This document shows positions 56,248-64,000 of a stretch of 64,000 nucleotides of DNA, piece after piece. This DNA is from Pseudomonas sp. MH9.2 (lineage in GTDB: Bacteria; Pseudomonadota; Gammaproteobacteria; Pseudomonadales; Pseudomonadaceae). Both the position numbers and the translations under genes were made by a program. How positions within the stretch are numbered: position 1 is the stretch's first letter; the number at the start of each line of letters is the position of its first letter. A model generated the notes under the pieces. It had not been told where the DNA came from. It made no database searches and saw only the letters and a program-made list of their open reading frames with translations. The stretch spans positions 310,001 through 374,000 of the forward strand of contig NZ_CP133784.1 in the NCBI RefSeq assembly GCF_034353875.1. The letters run 5' to 3'.

Positions 56248-59200
56248 TGTTGCGCCTCCAGCGTCAGGGCCTTGTCAGCGTTGCGAGCCTGCTTGCGTCC
56301 CACATAGTTACGGATCAATACGTAGAACACCGGTGTCAGCAGCAGGCCGAAGAAGGTCACCCCGAGCATCCCGGAGAACACCGCCACGCCCATGGCATGA
56401 CGCATCTCTGCACCGGCACCGCTGGACAAGACCAGAGGCACAACACCCATGATGAACGCGAAGGAGGTCATCAGGATTGGACGCAGACGCAGACGGCACG
56501 CTTCGAGTACCGCAGCCAGCGGGGTCATACCTTCATCTTGTTTGTCTTTGGCAAACTCGACGATCAGGATCGCGTTCTTACACGCCAGGCCCACCAATAC
56601 GATCAAGCCAATCTGGGTGAAAATGTTGTTGTCGCTACCGGCAATGATCACCCCGACGATGGCTGACAGCAGCGTCATCGGTACGATCAGAATCACCGCC
56701 AGAGGCAGGCTCCAGCTTTCATACAGCGCGGCCAACACCAGGAACGCCAGCAGCACACAGAGCGGAAACACCAGCAGTGCAGTGTTGCCGGACAAAATCT
56801 GCTGATACGTCAGGTCAGTCCACTCGTAGGTCATGCCGTTGGGCAGTTCTTCCTTGAGCAGTTTTTCAACGGCGCTCTGCGCTTGCCCGGAGCTGTAGCC
56901 GGGCGCGGCTGCACCGTTGATTTCAGCCGTGATGAAGCCGTTATAGTGCATGACGCGATCAGGCCCTGAGGTATCGCTGACCTTGATGAACGTCGCCAGG
57001 GGGATCATTTCGCCCACGTTGTTGCGCACTTTCAGTTGACCGATCTGCTCAGCCTCCAGACGGAATTGTTGTTCAGCCTGAACGTTGACTTGATAGGTAC
57101 GGCCAAAACGGTTGAAGTCGTTGGCATACAACGAACCCAGATAGACTTGCAGGGTGTCGAAGATGTCCGAGATAGCTACACCGTGGGTTTTAGCCTTTTC
57201 ACGGTCGATAGCGGCATCGACCTGTGGCACGTTGACCGTGTAGCTGGTGAATAACCCGGCCAGTTCAGGCACGCCATGGCTCTTGTTGATGACGTTCTGG
57301 GTTTCTTTGTACAGCTCTTCGTAACCCAGGTTGCCACGGTCTTCGATTTGCAAGCGGAAGCCGCCAATAGTGCCGAGTCCCTGCACCGGTGGTGGCGGGA
57401 AGATCGCCATGTAGGCTTCCTGGATCACACCGAACTTACCGTTCAAGGCACCGGCAATCGCGCCCGCCGATTCGCTCTTGTCCTTGCGCTCGTCGAATGG
57501 CTTCAAGGTCACGAAGACGATGCCCGCGTTAGGGCTGTTGGTGAAGCCGTTGATCGACAGGCCAGGGAAGGCGACCGCACTTTCTACACCAGGCTGTTTG
57601 AGCGCGATGTCAGACATGCGTTTGATCACATCTTCGGTACGGTCCAGGCTTGACGCATCCGGCAGTTGAGCAAAGGCCACCAGATACTGTTTGTCTTGTG
57701 CAGGCACGAAACCGGTCGGCGTGTTGGCGAAGCCGAACCAGGTCATCACGATCAAACCCGCGTAGACAAACAAGGCGATGCCGCTGCCACGGATAACCCG
57801 GCCTACGGTTCCTACATAGCCACGGCTGGCTTTGTCGAAGAATCTGTTGAACGGCCGGAACAACCAGACACCGAACAATTTATCGAGAAATCTGGAAAAG
57901 GCATCCTTCGGCGCATCGTGGCTTCTAAGTAACACGGCGGCCAGGGCTGGCGACAAGGTCAAGGAGTTGAACGCGGAGATCACTGTAGAGATCGCAATCG
58001 TCAGGGCGAACTGTTTATAGAACTGCCCGGTCAACCCGGAGATGAATCCCGCCGGGATGAACACTGCGCACAACACCAGCGCGGTGGCGATGATCGGTCC
58101 GGTGACTTCACGCATGGCGCGTTTGGTCGCTTCGACCGGCGTCAGTCCCAGCTCGATATTACGTTCGACGTTCTCCACCACGACGATGGCATCGTCTACC
58201 ACGATACCAATGGCCAGTACCAATCCGAACAGCGACAGCGCATTGAGCGAGAAACCGAACATGTGCATCACGGCAAAGGTGCCGATCAGTGAGACCGGAA
58301 CAGCCACCAATGGAATGATCGAGGCGCGCCAGGTCTGCAGGAACAGGATCACCACGAGCACGACCAGGATCAGTGCTTCGAACAGCGTGTGGACCACTGC
58401 TTCGATGGAGCCGCGGACGAAGATCGTCGGGTCATAGACAATCGAGAAGTCCATGCCTTCCGGGAAGTTCTTCTTCAGTTCGGCCATTTTGGCGCGAACT
58501 TCGTTGGAGATATCGATGGCATTGGAGCCGGGGCGCTGGAAGATCGGGATAGCCACCGCAGGCTGGTTATTCAGCAGAGAACGTAATGCATACTGGCTGG
58601 AGCCAAGCTCGATCCGCGCAATGTCCTTGAGGCGAGTGATTTCCCCTCCGGCGCCGGAGCGGATAATGATGTTTTCGAACTCTTCCTCACTGACCAGGCG
58701 ACCCTGAGTATTCACCGACATCTGGAAGCTGGTGGCACCCGGCGCAGGTGGCGAACCAAGGGACCCGGCAGCGACCTGACGGTTCTGTTCACGTATCGCA
58801 GCCACGACGTCGGTCGCGGTCAGGTTGCGTGAAGCGACCTTGTTCGGATCAAGCCAGACACGTAGCGAATAGTCGCCCATACCAAACAGTTGGACATCAC
58901 CGACACCGCCCAGACGCGCCAATTCATCCTTGATATTGAGCAAGGCATAGTTGGACAGGTAGAGCATGTCGTAGCGTTTGTCCGGCGAGGTCAAGTGCAC
59001 GACCATGGTCAGGTCGGGGGATGCCTTGTCCACGGTGATACCAATGCGCGTCACTTCTTCGGGCAGTTTGGGGGTGGTCCGGGTCACACGGTTTTGCACC
59101 TGCACCTGAGCGTTGTCCAGGTCAGTACCCAGGGCGAAGGTGATGGTCAGGGTGATTTTGCCGTCAGCGGTGGACTGCGAGGACATGTAAAGCATGTTCT

Positions 59201-59423
59201 CGACGCCGGTGATCGCCTGTTCCAGCGGTGCAGCCACGGTTTCACCGATGACCTTAGGGTTGGCACCCGGGAAGTTTGCACGCACCACGACGGTGGGGGG
59301 CACGACTTCCGGGTATTCACTGATCGGCAGCTGGAACAGTGAAATCGCGCCTGCGATCAGGATCAGCAGTGATAACACCGCTGCAAAGATCGGCCGCGTA
59401 ATAAAGAATTGAGAGAAGTTCAT
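56244..59423 (-). CDS. mexF: RND multidrug efflux pump (MexF-like)
   Basis: A 1059-residue inner-membrane proton-driven exporter with 12 membrane segments and two large periplasmic loops, typical of the HAE1 family. Visible are the N-terminal FFITRPIFAAVLSLLILIAG, the conserved VVDDAIVVVENVERN region of TM4 with the proton-relay Asp pair, and the second-half GLACKNAILIVEFAKD. Family substrates include chloramphenicol, quinolones and quorum-sensing precursors. It begins 12 bases after mexE. Confidence 0.95.
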   Translation of the reverse strand: MNFSQFFITRPIFAAVLSLLILIAGAISLFQLPISEYPEVVPPTVVVRANFPGANPKVIGETVAAPLEQAITGVENMLYMSSQSTADGKITLTITFALGTDLDNAQVQVQNRVTRTTPKLPEEVTRIGITVDKASPDLTMVVHLTSPDKRYDMLYLSNYALLNIKDELARLGGVGDVQLFGMGDYSLRVWLDPNKVASRNLTATDVVAAIREQNRQVAAGSLGSPPAPGATSFQMSVNTQGRLVSEEEFENIIIRSGAGGEITRLKDIARIELGSSQYALRSLLNNQPAVAIPIFQRPGSNAIDISNEVRAKMAELKKNFPEGMDFSIVYDPTIFVRGSIEAVVHTLFEALILVVLVVILFLQTWRASIIPLVAVPVSLIGTFAVMHMFGFSLNALSLFGLVLAIGIVVDDAIVVVENVERNIELGLTPVEATKRAMREVTGPIIATALVLCAVFIPAGFISGLTGQFYKQFALTIAISTVISAFNSLTLSPALAAVLLRSHDAPKDAFSRFLDKLFGVWLFRPFNRFFDKASRGYVGTVGRVIRGSGIALFVYAGLIVMTWFGFANTPTGFVPAQDKQYLVAFAQLPDASSLDRTEDVIKRMSDIALKQPGVESAVAFPGLSINGFTNSPNAGIVFVTLKPFDERKDKSESAGAIAGALNGKFGVIQEAYMAIFPPPPVQGLGTIGGFRLQIEDRGNLGYEELYKETQNVINKSHGVPELAGLFTSYTVNVPQVDAAIDREKAKTHGVAISDIFDTLQVYLGSLYANDFNRFGRTYQVNVQAEQQFRLEAEQIGQLKVRNNVGEMIPLATFIKVSDTSGPDRVMHYNGFITAEINGAAAPGYSSGQAQSAVEKLLKEELPNGMTYEWTDLTYQQILSGNTALLVFPLCVLLAFLVLAALYESWSLPLAVILIVPMTLLSAIVGVIIAGSDNNIFTQIGLIVLVGLACKNAILIVEFAKDKQDEGMTPLAAVLEACRLRLRPILMTSFAFIMGVVPLVLSSGAGAEMRHAMGVAVFSGMLGVTFFGLLLTPVFYVLIRNYVGRKQARNADKALTLEAQQ

Positions 59424-59435
59424 TATGGTTATCCC

Positions 59436-60677
59436 TTAACCGCGCGGCGAAGCAGTGCTGGCAAGTTTGGCCGCAAGCTTGGGCTCGACGGGCTTCAGGT
59501 TGCTGGCTTCGAGTGCTTGACGTTGCTTGTGCAGGGCGGCTAGGGTTTCGGCGCTGGCCATCATGGCTGTTTCAGGGTCTACCGCTTGCCCCGGGCGAAC
59601 CCGTTGCAGGCCCTTGACCACGATGGTGTCGTCTTTGCTCAGGCCGCTGCGCACAATGCGTAAACCTTCGAGTTTCGGACCGAGTTCCACGCTGCGGTAG
59701 GCCGGTTTATTGTCGGCGCCCATGACCAGCACGAATTTCTTGCCAAGATCAGTGCCGACTGCTTCGTCATTGATTAGCACGGCAGAGTAAGTACCGCTGC
59801 CTACCAGCTTGAGACGGGCGTACAAGCCCGGAGTGAATTGGCCGTCGGTGTTATCGAAAACCGCACGGCCTCGGATGGTCCCGGTTTTCGGGTTGACCTG
59901 ATTGTCGACGAAATTCATCTGGCCCTGATGCGGGTTGTCGCTTTCGTTCGACAGACCGAGGAATACCGGCGTGCTTTGGCCGCGCTGGCCTTTGCGAGCA
60001 AGCTCGGTGTATTTCAGATAAACCCGCTCATCGGCATCGAAATACGCGTAAACCTTATCGGTGGACACCACGCTTGTCAGCGGCGTGACATCCGCAGTCA
60101 CAATGTTGCCAGCGGTGATTTCGGCGCGGCTGACGCGGCCACTGATCGGCGAAGTTACGCGGGTAAAGCTCAGGTTCAACCGAGCCAGATCGAGTTGCGC
60201 CTGGATGGCATCGGCGCCGGCTTTCGCTTCTTGGGCGGCGCTGTTGCGCGAGTCGGCGAGTTCGGCGGAAATAGCATTGCTGGTCAGCAGGCGTTGGCCA
60301 CGCTGGGCTTCATTGCCACTGCGTGTCAAATTGGCGCGAGCTTGTTGCAGTTGGGCTTCGAGGCGACGAACTTCAGCCTGGAAAGGACGAGGATCGATCT
60401 GGAATAGCAGGTCGCCTTTCTTGACCAACGCACCTTCAGTGAAAGCAACTTGATCAATCTGGCCAGAAACCCGTGGGCGGATTTCAACGGTTTCCGGCGC
60501 CTCAAGGCGCCCGGTGAATTCATCCCATTCATTGACGGGCTGTTCCAGTACCTTGGCCACGGTGACTTTTGCAGCTGCCGGAGCCACAGTCGCAGCGGGA
60601 TCGCGACCACAGGCGCTGATCACGACCAAGGCCAGGGCCGCAAGAGGGTAGCGCACGTATTTGAATGACTGTGCCAT
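59436..60677 (-). CDS. mexE: RND efflux periplasmic adaptor (MexE-like)
   Basis: A 413-residue membrane-fusion protein. The signal peptide ends in the lipobox ISAC, so it should be a lipoprotein anchored at Cys23. The order is a first lipoyl half (IRPRVSGQIDQVAFTEGALV, then KKGDLLFQID), an alpha-hairpin (about 95-165), the second lipoyl half (VTSPISGRVSRAEITAGN), then beta-barrel and membrane-proximal domains. It links MexF to OprN. A MexT-box-like palindrome lies about 75-100 bases upstream. Confidence 0.95.
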   Translation of the reverse strand: MAQSFKYVRYPLAALALVVISACGRDPAATVAPAAAKVTVAKVLEQPVNEWDEFTGRLEAPETVEIRPRVSGQIDQVAFTEGALVKKGDLLFQIDPRPFQAEVRRLEAQLQQARANLTRSGNEAQRGQRLLTSNAISAELADSRNSAAQEAKAGADAIQAQLDLARLNLSFTRVTSPISGRVSRAEITAGNIVTADVTPLTSVVSTDKVYAYFDADERVYLKYTELARKGQRGQSTPVFLGLSNESDNPHQGQMNFVDNQVNPKTGTIRGRAVFDNTDGQFTPGLYARLKLVGSGTYSAVLINDEAVGTDLGKKFVLVMGADNKPAYRSVELGPKLEGLRIVRSGLSKDDTIVVKGLQRVRPGQAVDPETAMMASAETLAALHKQRQALEASNLKPVEPKLAAKLASTASPRG

Positions 60678-60751
60678 GGGAATAATCCGTCAAATTGTTA
60701 AGTTGGCGGATTTTGTTCTGGCGGGTTGTATTGCACGAATCGAATGGGTTG

Positions 60752-60775
60752 AAGGTCAGTATCATTCAGAATGAT
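60752..60775 (-). promoter_or_regulatory. MexT-box-like LysR site upstream of mexE
   Basis: The minus strand reads ATCA-N5-AATGAT-N4-ACCTT, close to the published MexT pattern ATCA-N5-GTCGAT-N4-ACYAT. It contains the perfect palindrome ATCATTCAGAATGAT (60761-60775), a T-N11-A LysR motif, between mexT and mexE. Confidence 0.65.
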
Positions 60776-60795
60776 ATAGATCCGTCGATGAGGCT

Positions 60796-61713
60796 CTAGT
60801 TCAGGCTATCAGGGTCACCAAAGAACATCTGAATACGCGAACGCAGCCATCGTTCCCCTGGGTCATTGTCCTGGGAGCCACGCCACGCCATGTGCAGCTC
60901 AAAGCTACGCGTTTCAATCGGTACCTCTTCAGCGCGTACGCCTCCGGCGGCGGCCAGTACATCAGCGGCATAGTCCGGAACGGTCGCCACGATATCGGTA
61001 CCGGCCAGCAGCGAGGCCAAGCCATTGAACTGTGGCACGGCCAGCACAACATGACGCTTGCGCCCGATTTTTTCCAGGTACTCGTCGATAAATCCGCTTA
61101 AATCACCCGAGAACGAGACCAGGGCATGAGGCCGTGTGCAGAAGTCATCCAGGCTGAGTGGGCCTGGTACCGTGTCCGCGCGCAACAACTTGGCCCGGCT
61201 AAGGCGCAGCACTTTTCGTTTGGCATTGGCGGGCAGATCCATGGTGTAGCTGACGCCAATGGAGATTTCGCCAGAAGCGAGCATCGCGGGCATCAGGATG
61301 TAGTTGACCCGTCGTACCACCAGCACAATGCCTGGGGCCTCGGAGCGCAGACGCTTGAGCAACGAAGGCAAGAGTGCGAACTCCGCGTCGTCGGACAAGC
61401 CGATGCGGAATACGGCTGTGCTGGTTGCAGGGTCGAATTCTGCCGCACGACTGACGGCCGTGGAGATCGAGTCGAGCGCGGGGGAGAGCAGCGCGAAAAT
61501 GTCCACCGCGCGGGCAGTTGGTTCCATGCTGCGTCCGGTGCGCACGAACAAAGGATCATCGAACAGCCCGCGCAGACGTGAGAGCGCCGCACTGATCGCG
61601 GGTTGGCCCAGAAACAGTTTTTCTGCCGCACGAGTAACGCTCCGCTCATGCATCAATGTCTCGAAGACAATAAGGAGATTGAGGTCAACGCGACGCAGGT
61701 CATTGCGATTCAT
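60796..61713 (-). CDS. mexT: MexT-like LysR activator of the efflux operon
   Basis: A 305-residue LysR protein beginning MNRNDLRRVDLNLLIVFETL, the MexT/NodD-type N-terminus, with the helix-turn-helix at about residues 18-65. The effector domain spans about 90-300. It sits directly upstream of mexE on the same strand and is divergent from mexS, the same arrangement as in Pseudomonas aeruginosa. It should activate mexEF-oprN and mexS in response to redox or electrophile stress. The start at 61713 matches MexT; a longer reading from 61761 is possible. The reading frame is intact. Confidence 0.9.
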   Translation of the reverse strand: MNRNDLRRVDLNLLIVFETLMHERSVTRAAEKLFLGQPAISAALSRLRGLFDDPLFVRTGRSMEPTARAVDIFALLSPALDSISTAVSRAAEFDPATSTAVFRIGLSDDAEFALLPSLLKRLRSEAPGIVLVVRRVNYILMPAMLASGEISIGVSYTMDLPANAKRKVLRLSRAKLLRADTVPGPLSLDDFCTRPHALVSFSGDLSGFIDEYLEKIGRKRHVVLAVPQFNGLASLLAGTDIVATVPDYAADVLAAAGGVRAEEVPIETRSFELHMAWRGSQDNDPGERWLRSRIQMFFGDPDSLN

Positions 61714-62187
61714 GAAAGATGATCTCGGGCCATTTGTCGATGCGAGAGGCCATGCCAGCACTCAGGTGTGCGGCCTATCCGCTCAAACACAGTGGCTCGG
61801 ATAGGCAAACGCGACGTGAATAGTACGAGGAATCAGTAGCGTTCTGCAGTGATAAATTCAACGCCGGTACATTAATCATCAAAATCATAGTGGATCGCGA
61901 TATAAAGCGGCTGCAAGACGCAAGAAGGCGTTACACCGGGCATTATCGGGTGCCCCGCGAAAGCACTTGTTCGGTCGACGTGTACGGGTGGGTTGCAATG
62001 TCGCGATTAGGTGCGAACAATGCCCCCCATAAAAGCTGATTTTTTTGTTTTCTGCAGCCAGATTTGCGCCACACCGGCGCAGCAGAATCAATGACATGCA
62101 TGTCGACTATTAATAGCCACTGATAGTGTTCCCGGTAAAGCCCGGATAAAGTTCATGGCATTAAAGGTTCATAAGGCGAGGTTCGAA
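61714..62187. promoter_or_regulatory. mexT-mexS divergent spacer
   Basis: About 470 bases between divergent genes. No gene is supported. GTCGAC followed by AATAG at about 62102-62116 partly resembles a MexT box, but ATCA is missing, so I do not call a site. Confidence 0.4.
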
Positions 62188-63210
62188 ATGTCCCGCACGA
62201 TCCGTTTTCATCAGTTTGGTCCAGCCGAGGTCCTCAAGCTTGAGGAGCACCCTGCTGCGCTGCCAGCACCCGGTGAGGTGCAAGTGCGCGTAGAAGCGAT
62301 TGGTATCAGCTGGTATGACGTGCTCTGGCGGCAAAATCTGGCGCCATCGCACGCTCGGCTGCCCGCCGGCATGGGTCATGAAATGGCCGGTGTGGTGTCG
62401 GCAGTAGGCGAAGGGGTTGATGATTTGGCCGTGGGTGACAAGGTCGCCAGTTTTCCTGCGGTCAGTCCCAATGAATACCCGGTGTATGGCGAATTGATTG
62501 TGCTGCCACGCCTGGCCTTGACCCGTTATCCGGATGTGCTGAGCCCGATTGAAGCATGCGTTCATTACACGCCACTGCTGATGGCTTACTTTGCGTACAT
62601 CGACCTGGCACACATCAAGCCAGGGCAGACCGCGCTGGTAACCGACGCCAGTCACTGTGCCGGTCCGGCATTCGTGCAATTGGGTAAAGCCCTGGGTGCA
62701 AAGGTCATTGCTGCGACCAAATCTGCTGAACAGCGTGATTACCTGCTGTCGCTGGGCGCGGACAAAGTCATCGTCACGGAGGAACAGGACCTGTTGATGT
62801 CCGTCAACAAGTACACCGACAACCGGGGTGCCGATGTGGTGCTCGATGGTTTGGGGGGGCCGCAGATGTCGATCCTCGGCGATGTTCTGGCTCCGCGTGG
62901 CAGCTTGGTACTTTACGGTTTACAGGGCGGGAATCAGACGCCATTCCCGGCGTGTGCAGCGTTCCAGAAAAACATTCAGTTCTTTGTACATTGCCTGGGC
63001 AACTTCACCGGCAAGCCGGAGCTGGGCATCACTCAGGACGAAGCCGCCGTGCAGCGGGCGTTGCGTGACATCAACCAGCTCACGGCTGATCGGGTTTTGC
63101 TGCCGCAGCCTACGCGGGTATTTCCCTTTGCCGAGGTTGTTCAGGCTCATCGTTACATGGACGGTTGTCCCATCGGCGGTCGTGCCGTGCTGCACATCGA
63201 ACAGGTTTAA
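62188..63210 (+). CDS. mexS: MexS-like zinc-independent medium-chain oxidoreductase
   Basis: A 340-residue quinone-oxidoreductase-like member of the medium-chain dehydrogenase family. The GroES-like N-terminal half contains GHEMAGVVSAVGEGVDDLAVG and the Rossmann half starts near LVTDASHCAGPAFVQLGKAL. Cys ligands of the structural zinc site are absent. Length and divergent position to mexT match MexS, whose loss in P. aeruginosa switches on MexT and the pump, presumably because a toxic electrophile accumulates. The start at 62188 has GAGG upstream; the longer reading from 62155 is less likely. Confidence 0.87.
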   Translation: MSRTIRFHQFGPAEVLKLEEHPAALPAPGEVQVRVEAIGISWYDVLWRQNLAPSHARLPAGMGHEMAGVVSAVGEGVDDLAVGDKVASFPAVSPNEYPVYGELIVLPRLALTRYPDVLSPIEACVHYTPLLMAYFAYIDLAHIKPGQTALVTDASHCAGPAFVQLGKALGAKVIAATKSAEQRDYLLSLGADKVIVTEEQDLLMSVNKYTDNRGADVVLDGLGGPQMSILGDVLAPRGSLVLYGLQGGNQTPFPACAAFQKNIQFFVHCLGNFTGKPELGITQDEAAVQRALRDINQLTADRVLLPQPTRVFPFAEVVQAHRYMDGCPIGGRAVLHIEQV

Positions 63211-63670
63211 ATACGGACGTTTATCAACGCCACTGTGCGGGCGCCTCTCAGAGAGTGGTTGCCCTTAAGCGTTCGAACGCGTCACTGGGTAAAAATTGAA
63301 GTCTTCCCGTGACGCAAGAGGGTTTTTTTTGTTGTACCTGCTGCACACCCGGTAACGAAGTAACTTCTTGTATCACTGTGCCGTACGTTTAATGCGCTAC
63401 AACCCATCGTTATAAAATATATACACGCCGTTTAGTGTCGTTTAAATAACGCGCGTCAATCCTGCAACTGTAGATTCGACCTACAATGCACGCGTACTCA
63501 GTGGGCTCGGTAATTGCCGGTACATCACTGAAGTATTAAACACGTGTGTTTGTTATTTAGTCGCGTTTGTCAGCCTCTGAACTGCGCTGCTTTTTACTGC
63601 GTATCTGTACCTTGCAAACACCTTGGAGACATTGATAATACGTCGGTAATTATTGCTCAGGGAATGAGTC
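63211..63670. promoter_or_regulatory. Long spacer before the terminal gene pair
   Basis: About 460 bases with no supported gene. It becomes AT-rich around 63400-63450, including a TATAAAATATATAC stretch that could be a promoter -10 region. A run of eight T at 63323-63330 follows the mexS end, but I see no good stem before it. Confidence 0.4.
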
Positions 63671-63805
63671 ATGGTCGAACAACAATATTTTTCCAGCCCT
63701 TCATCGAATCAACGGCCTCAGGCCGACAGCTGGGCGGGCGTGCTTATCAGTCCACTCCGAGGGGCTGCCGATGTGGTTATTCGTCTGTCAGGTGCCGCGC
63801 TATGA
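63671..63805 (+). CDS. 44-residue ORF coupled to a PP-loop protein
   Basis: A short ORF starting at an ATG with AGGGA about 8 bases upstream, beginning MVEQQYFSSPSSNQRPQADS and ending in a hydrophobic tail (VVIRLSGAAL). Its stop overlaps the next start as ATGA, a strong sign of translational coupling. There is no signal peptide. It may be a leader that controls translation of the next gene, a small accessory protein or a peptide substrate for modification. I recognise no family. Confidence 0.55.
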   Translation: MVEQQYFSSPSSNQRPQADSWAGVLISPLRGAADVVIRLSGAAL

Positions 63806-64000
63806 GTTCTATCCATGAGCAGGCAATGAATTATGTTTACCAACAAGTATTGCAGCGCGTACTCAGTTACTTCACCCGCGCCGAGCGAACAGCGCTTCAG
63901 TTACTGATCCAGCGTTTGATCGTGGCGGCCGGGGGAATTGAACGCATCGGAAGTTTCAAAGTAATGATCGCGTTCGGCGGCGGTAAAGACAGCGCCTACA
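63802..64000 (+). CDS. PP-loop ATPase-like protein, N-terminal part (runs off the window)
   Basis: The first 66 codons are present. An N-terminal helical region (residues 1-50, with LQRVLSYFTRAERTALQLLI) leads into MIAFGGGKDSAY at 55-66. GGGKDS matches the SGG-x-DS pyrophosphate-binding loop of N-type ATP pyrophosphatases, the fold used by amide, thiol and nucleotide-modifying enzymes. The first Ser is replaced by Gly. The protein is translated from an ATG overlapping the stop of the 44-residue ORF. The long N-terminal helical region is unusual for tRNA-modifying PP-loop enzymes, which suggests a specialised, perhaps biosynthetic, role. The rest is outside the window. Confidence 0.75.
   Translation, partial: MSSIHEQAMNYVYQQVLQRVLSYFTRAERTALQLLIQRLIVAAGGIERIGSFKVMIAFGGGKDSAY

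Noticed and set aside
62100..62120. MexT box upstream of mexS
   Set aside because: GTCGAC and AATAG only partly fit and ATCA is missing at the right distance.

Overview
The window reads as chromosomal DNA of a Pseudomonas species, most likely of the fluorescens group. The evidence is the combination of a complete fapABCDEF functional-amyloid operon beside its sigma-54 activator, an MvaT-type H-NS-like protein, a mexS / mexT / mexEF-oprN efflux block, the pseudomonad glgA-treZ-malQ-treY-(DUF2934)-glgX glucan/trehalose operon, and nhaB, ahpCF, gor and galU. No rRNA, tRNA, CRISPR array, intact insertion sequence or prophage is visible.

Layout. (1) 1-3990: one large gene whose N-terminus resembles the nucleotide-binding and phosphohistidine swivel parts of PEP-synthase-like enzymes, fused to about 840 residues I cannot assign; its upstream partner lies outside the window, and a non-coding stretch with a hairpin follows. 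(2) 4.0-11.3 kb: a VpsR-like sigma-54 enhancer-binding protein facing the minus-strand fap operon. A good -24/-12 promoter and two dyads lie upstream of fapA, a tandem octanucleotide repeat separates fapB from fapC, and a perfect hairpin follows fapC. (3) 11.3-19.2 kb: nicotinamide riboside uptake and kinase pair, a Cache-domain chemoreceptor, uppP, small membrane and YjbR-type proteins, a divergent LysR/azoreductase pair and a secreted hydrolase. (4) 19.2-31.1 kb: alpha-glucan and trehalose metabolism on the minus strand. (5) 31.7-37.6 kb: a decayed gene, a small coiled-coil protein, then gnd-zwf-HAD-GH15 on the plus strand, so polymer synthesis and glucose-6-phosphate oxidation diverge from one spacer. 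(6) 37.6-43.1 kb: nhaB, alkB, six small conserved or hypothetical proteins and galU, with an interleaved double-stem sequence upstream of galU. (7) 43.2-51.6 kb: glutathione reductase, a GAF hybrid kinase, a KfrA-like coiled-coil DNA-binding protein divergent from a lone tyrosine recombinase, ahpC-ahpF and gloA; several of these handle peroxide, disulfide or aldehyde stress. (8) 51.7-63.2 kb: an exported DUF4946 protein, mvaT, a TPR protein, the RND efflux operon, mexT and mexS. (9) 63.67-64.0 kb: a 44-codon ORF translationally coupled by an ATGA overlap to a protein that begins with a PP-loop (GGGKDS) motif and runs off the end.

The best candidates for undescribed biology are the last pair, whose continuation is outside the window, and the first gene, whose domain combination I do not recognise. 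Other points of interest are regulatory or structural details inside known systems: the fap repeat and hairpin, a PIG-L protein lacking its catalytic Asp, a frameshifted remnant at a C/G run, palindromes between the kfrA-like gene and the recombinase gene, and the pseudoknot-like sequence before galU. All functional calls come from reading motifs by eye; no similarity search was possible.
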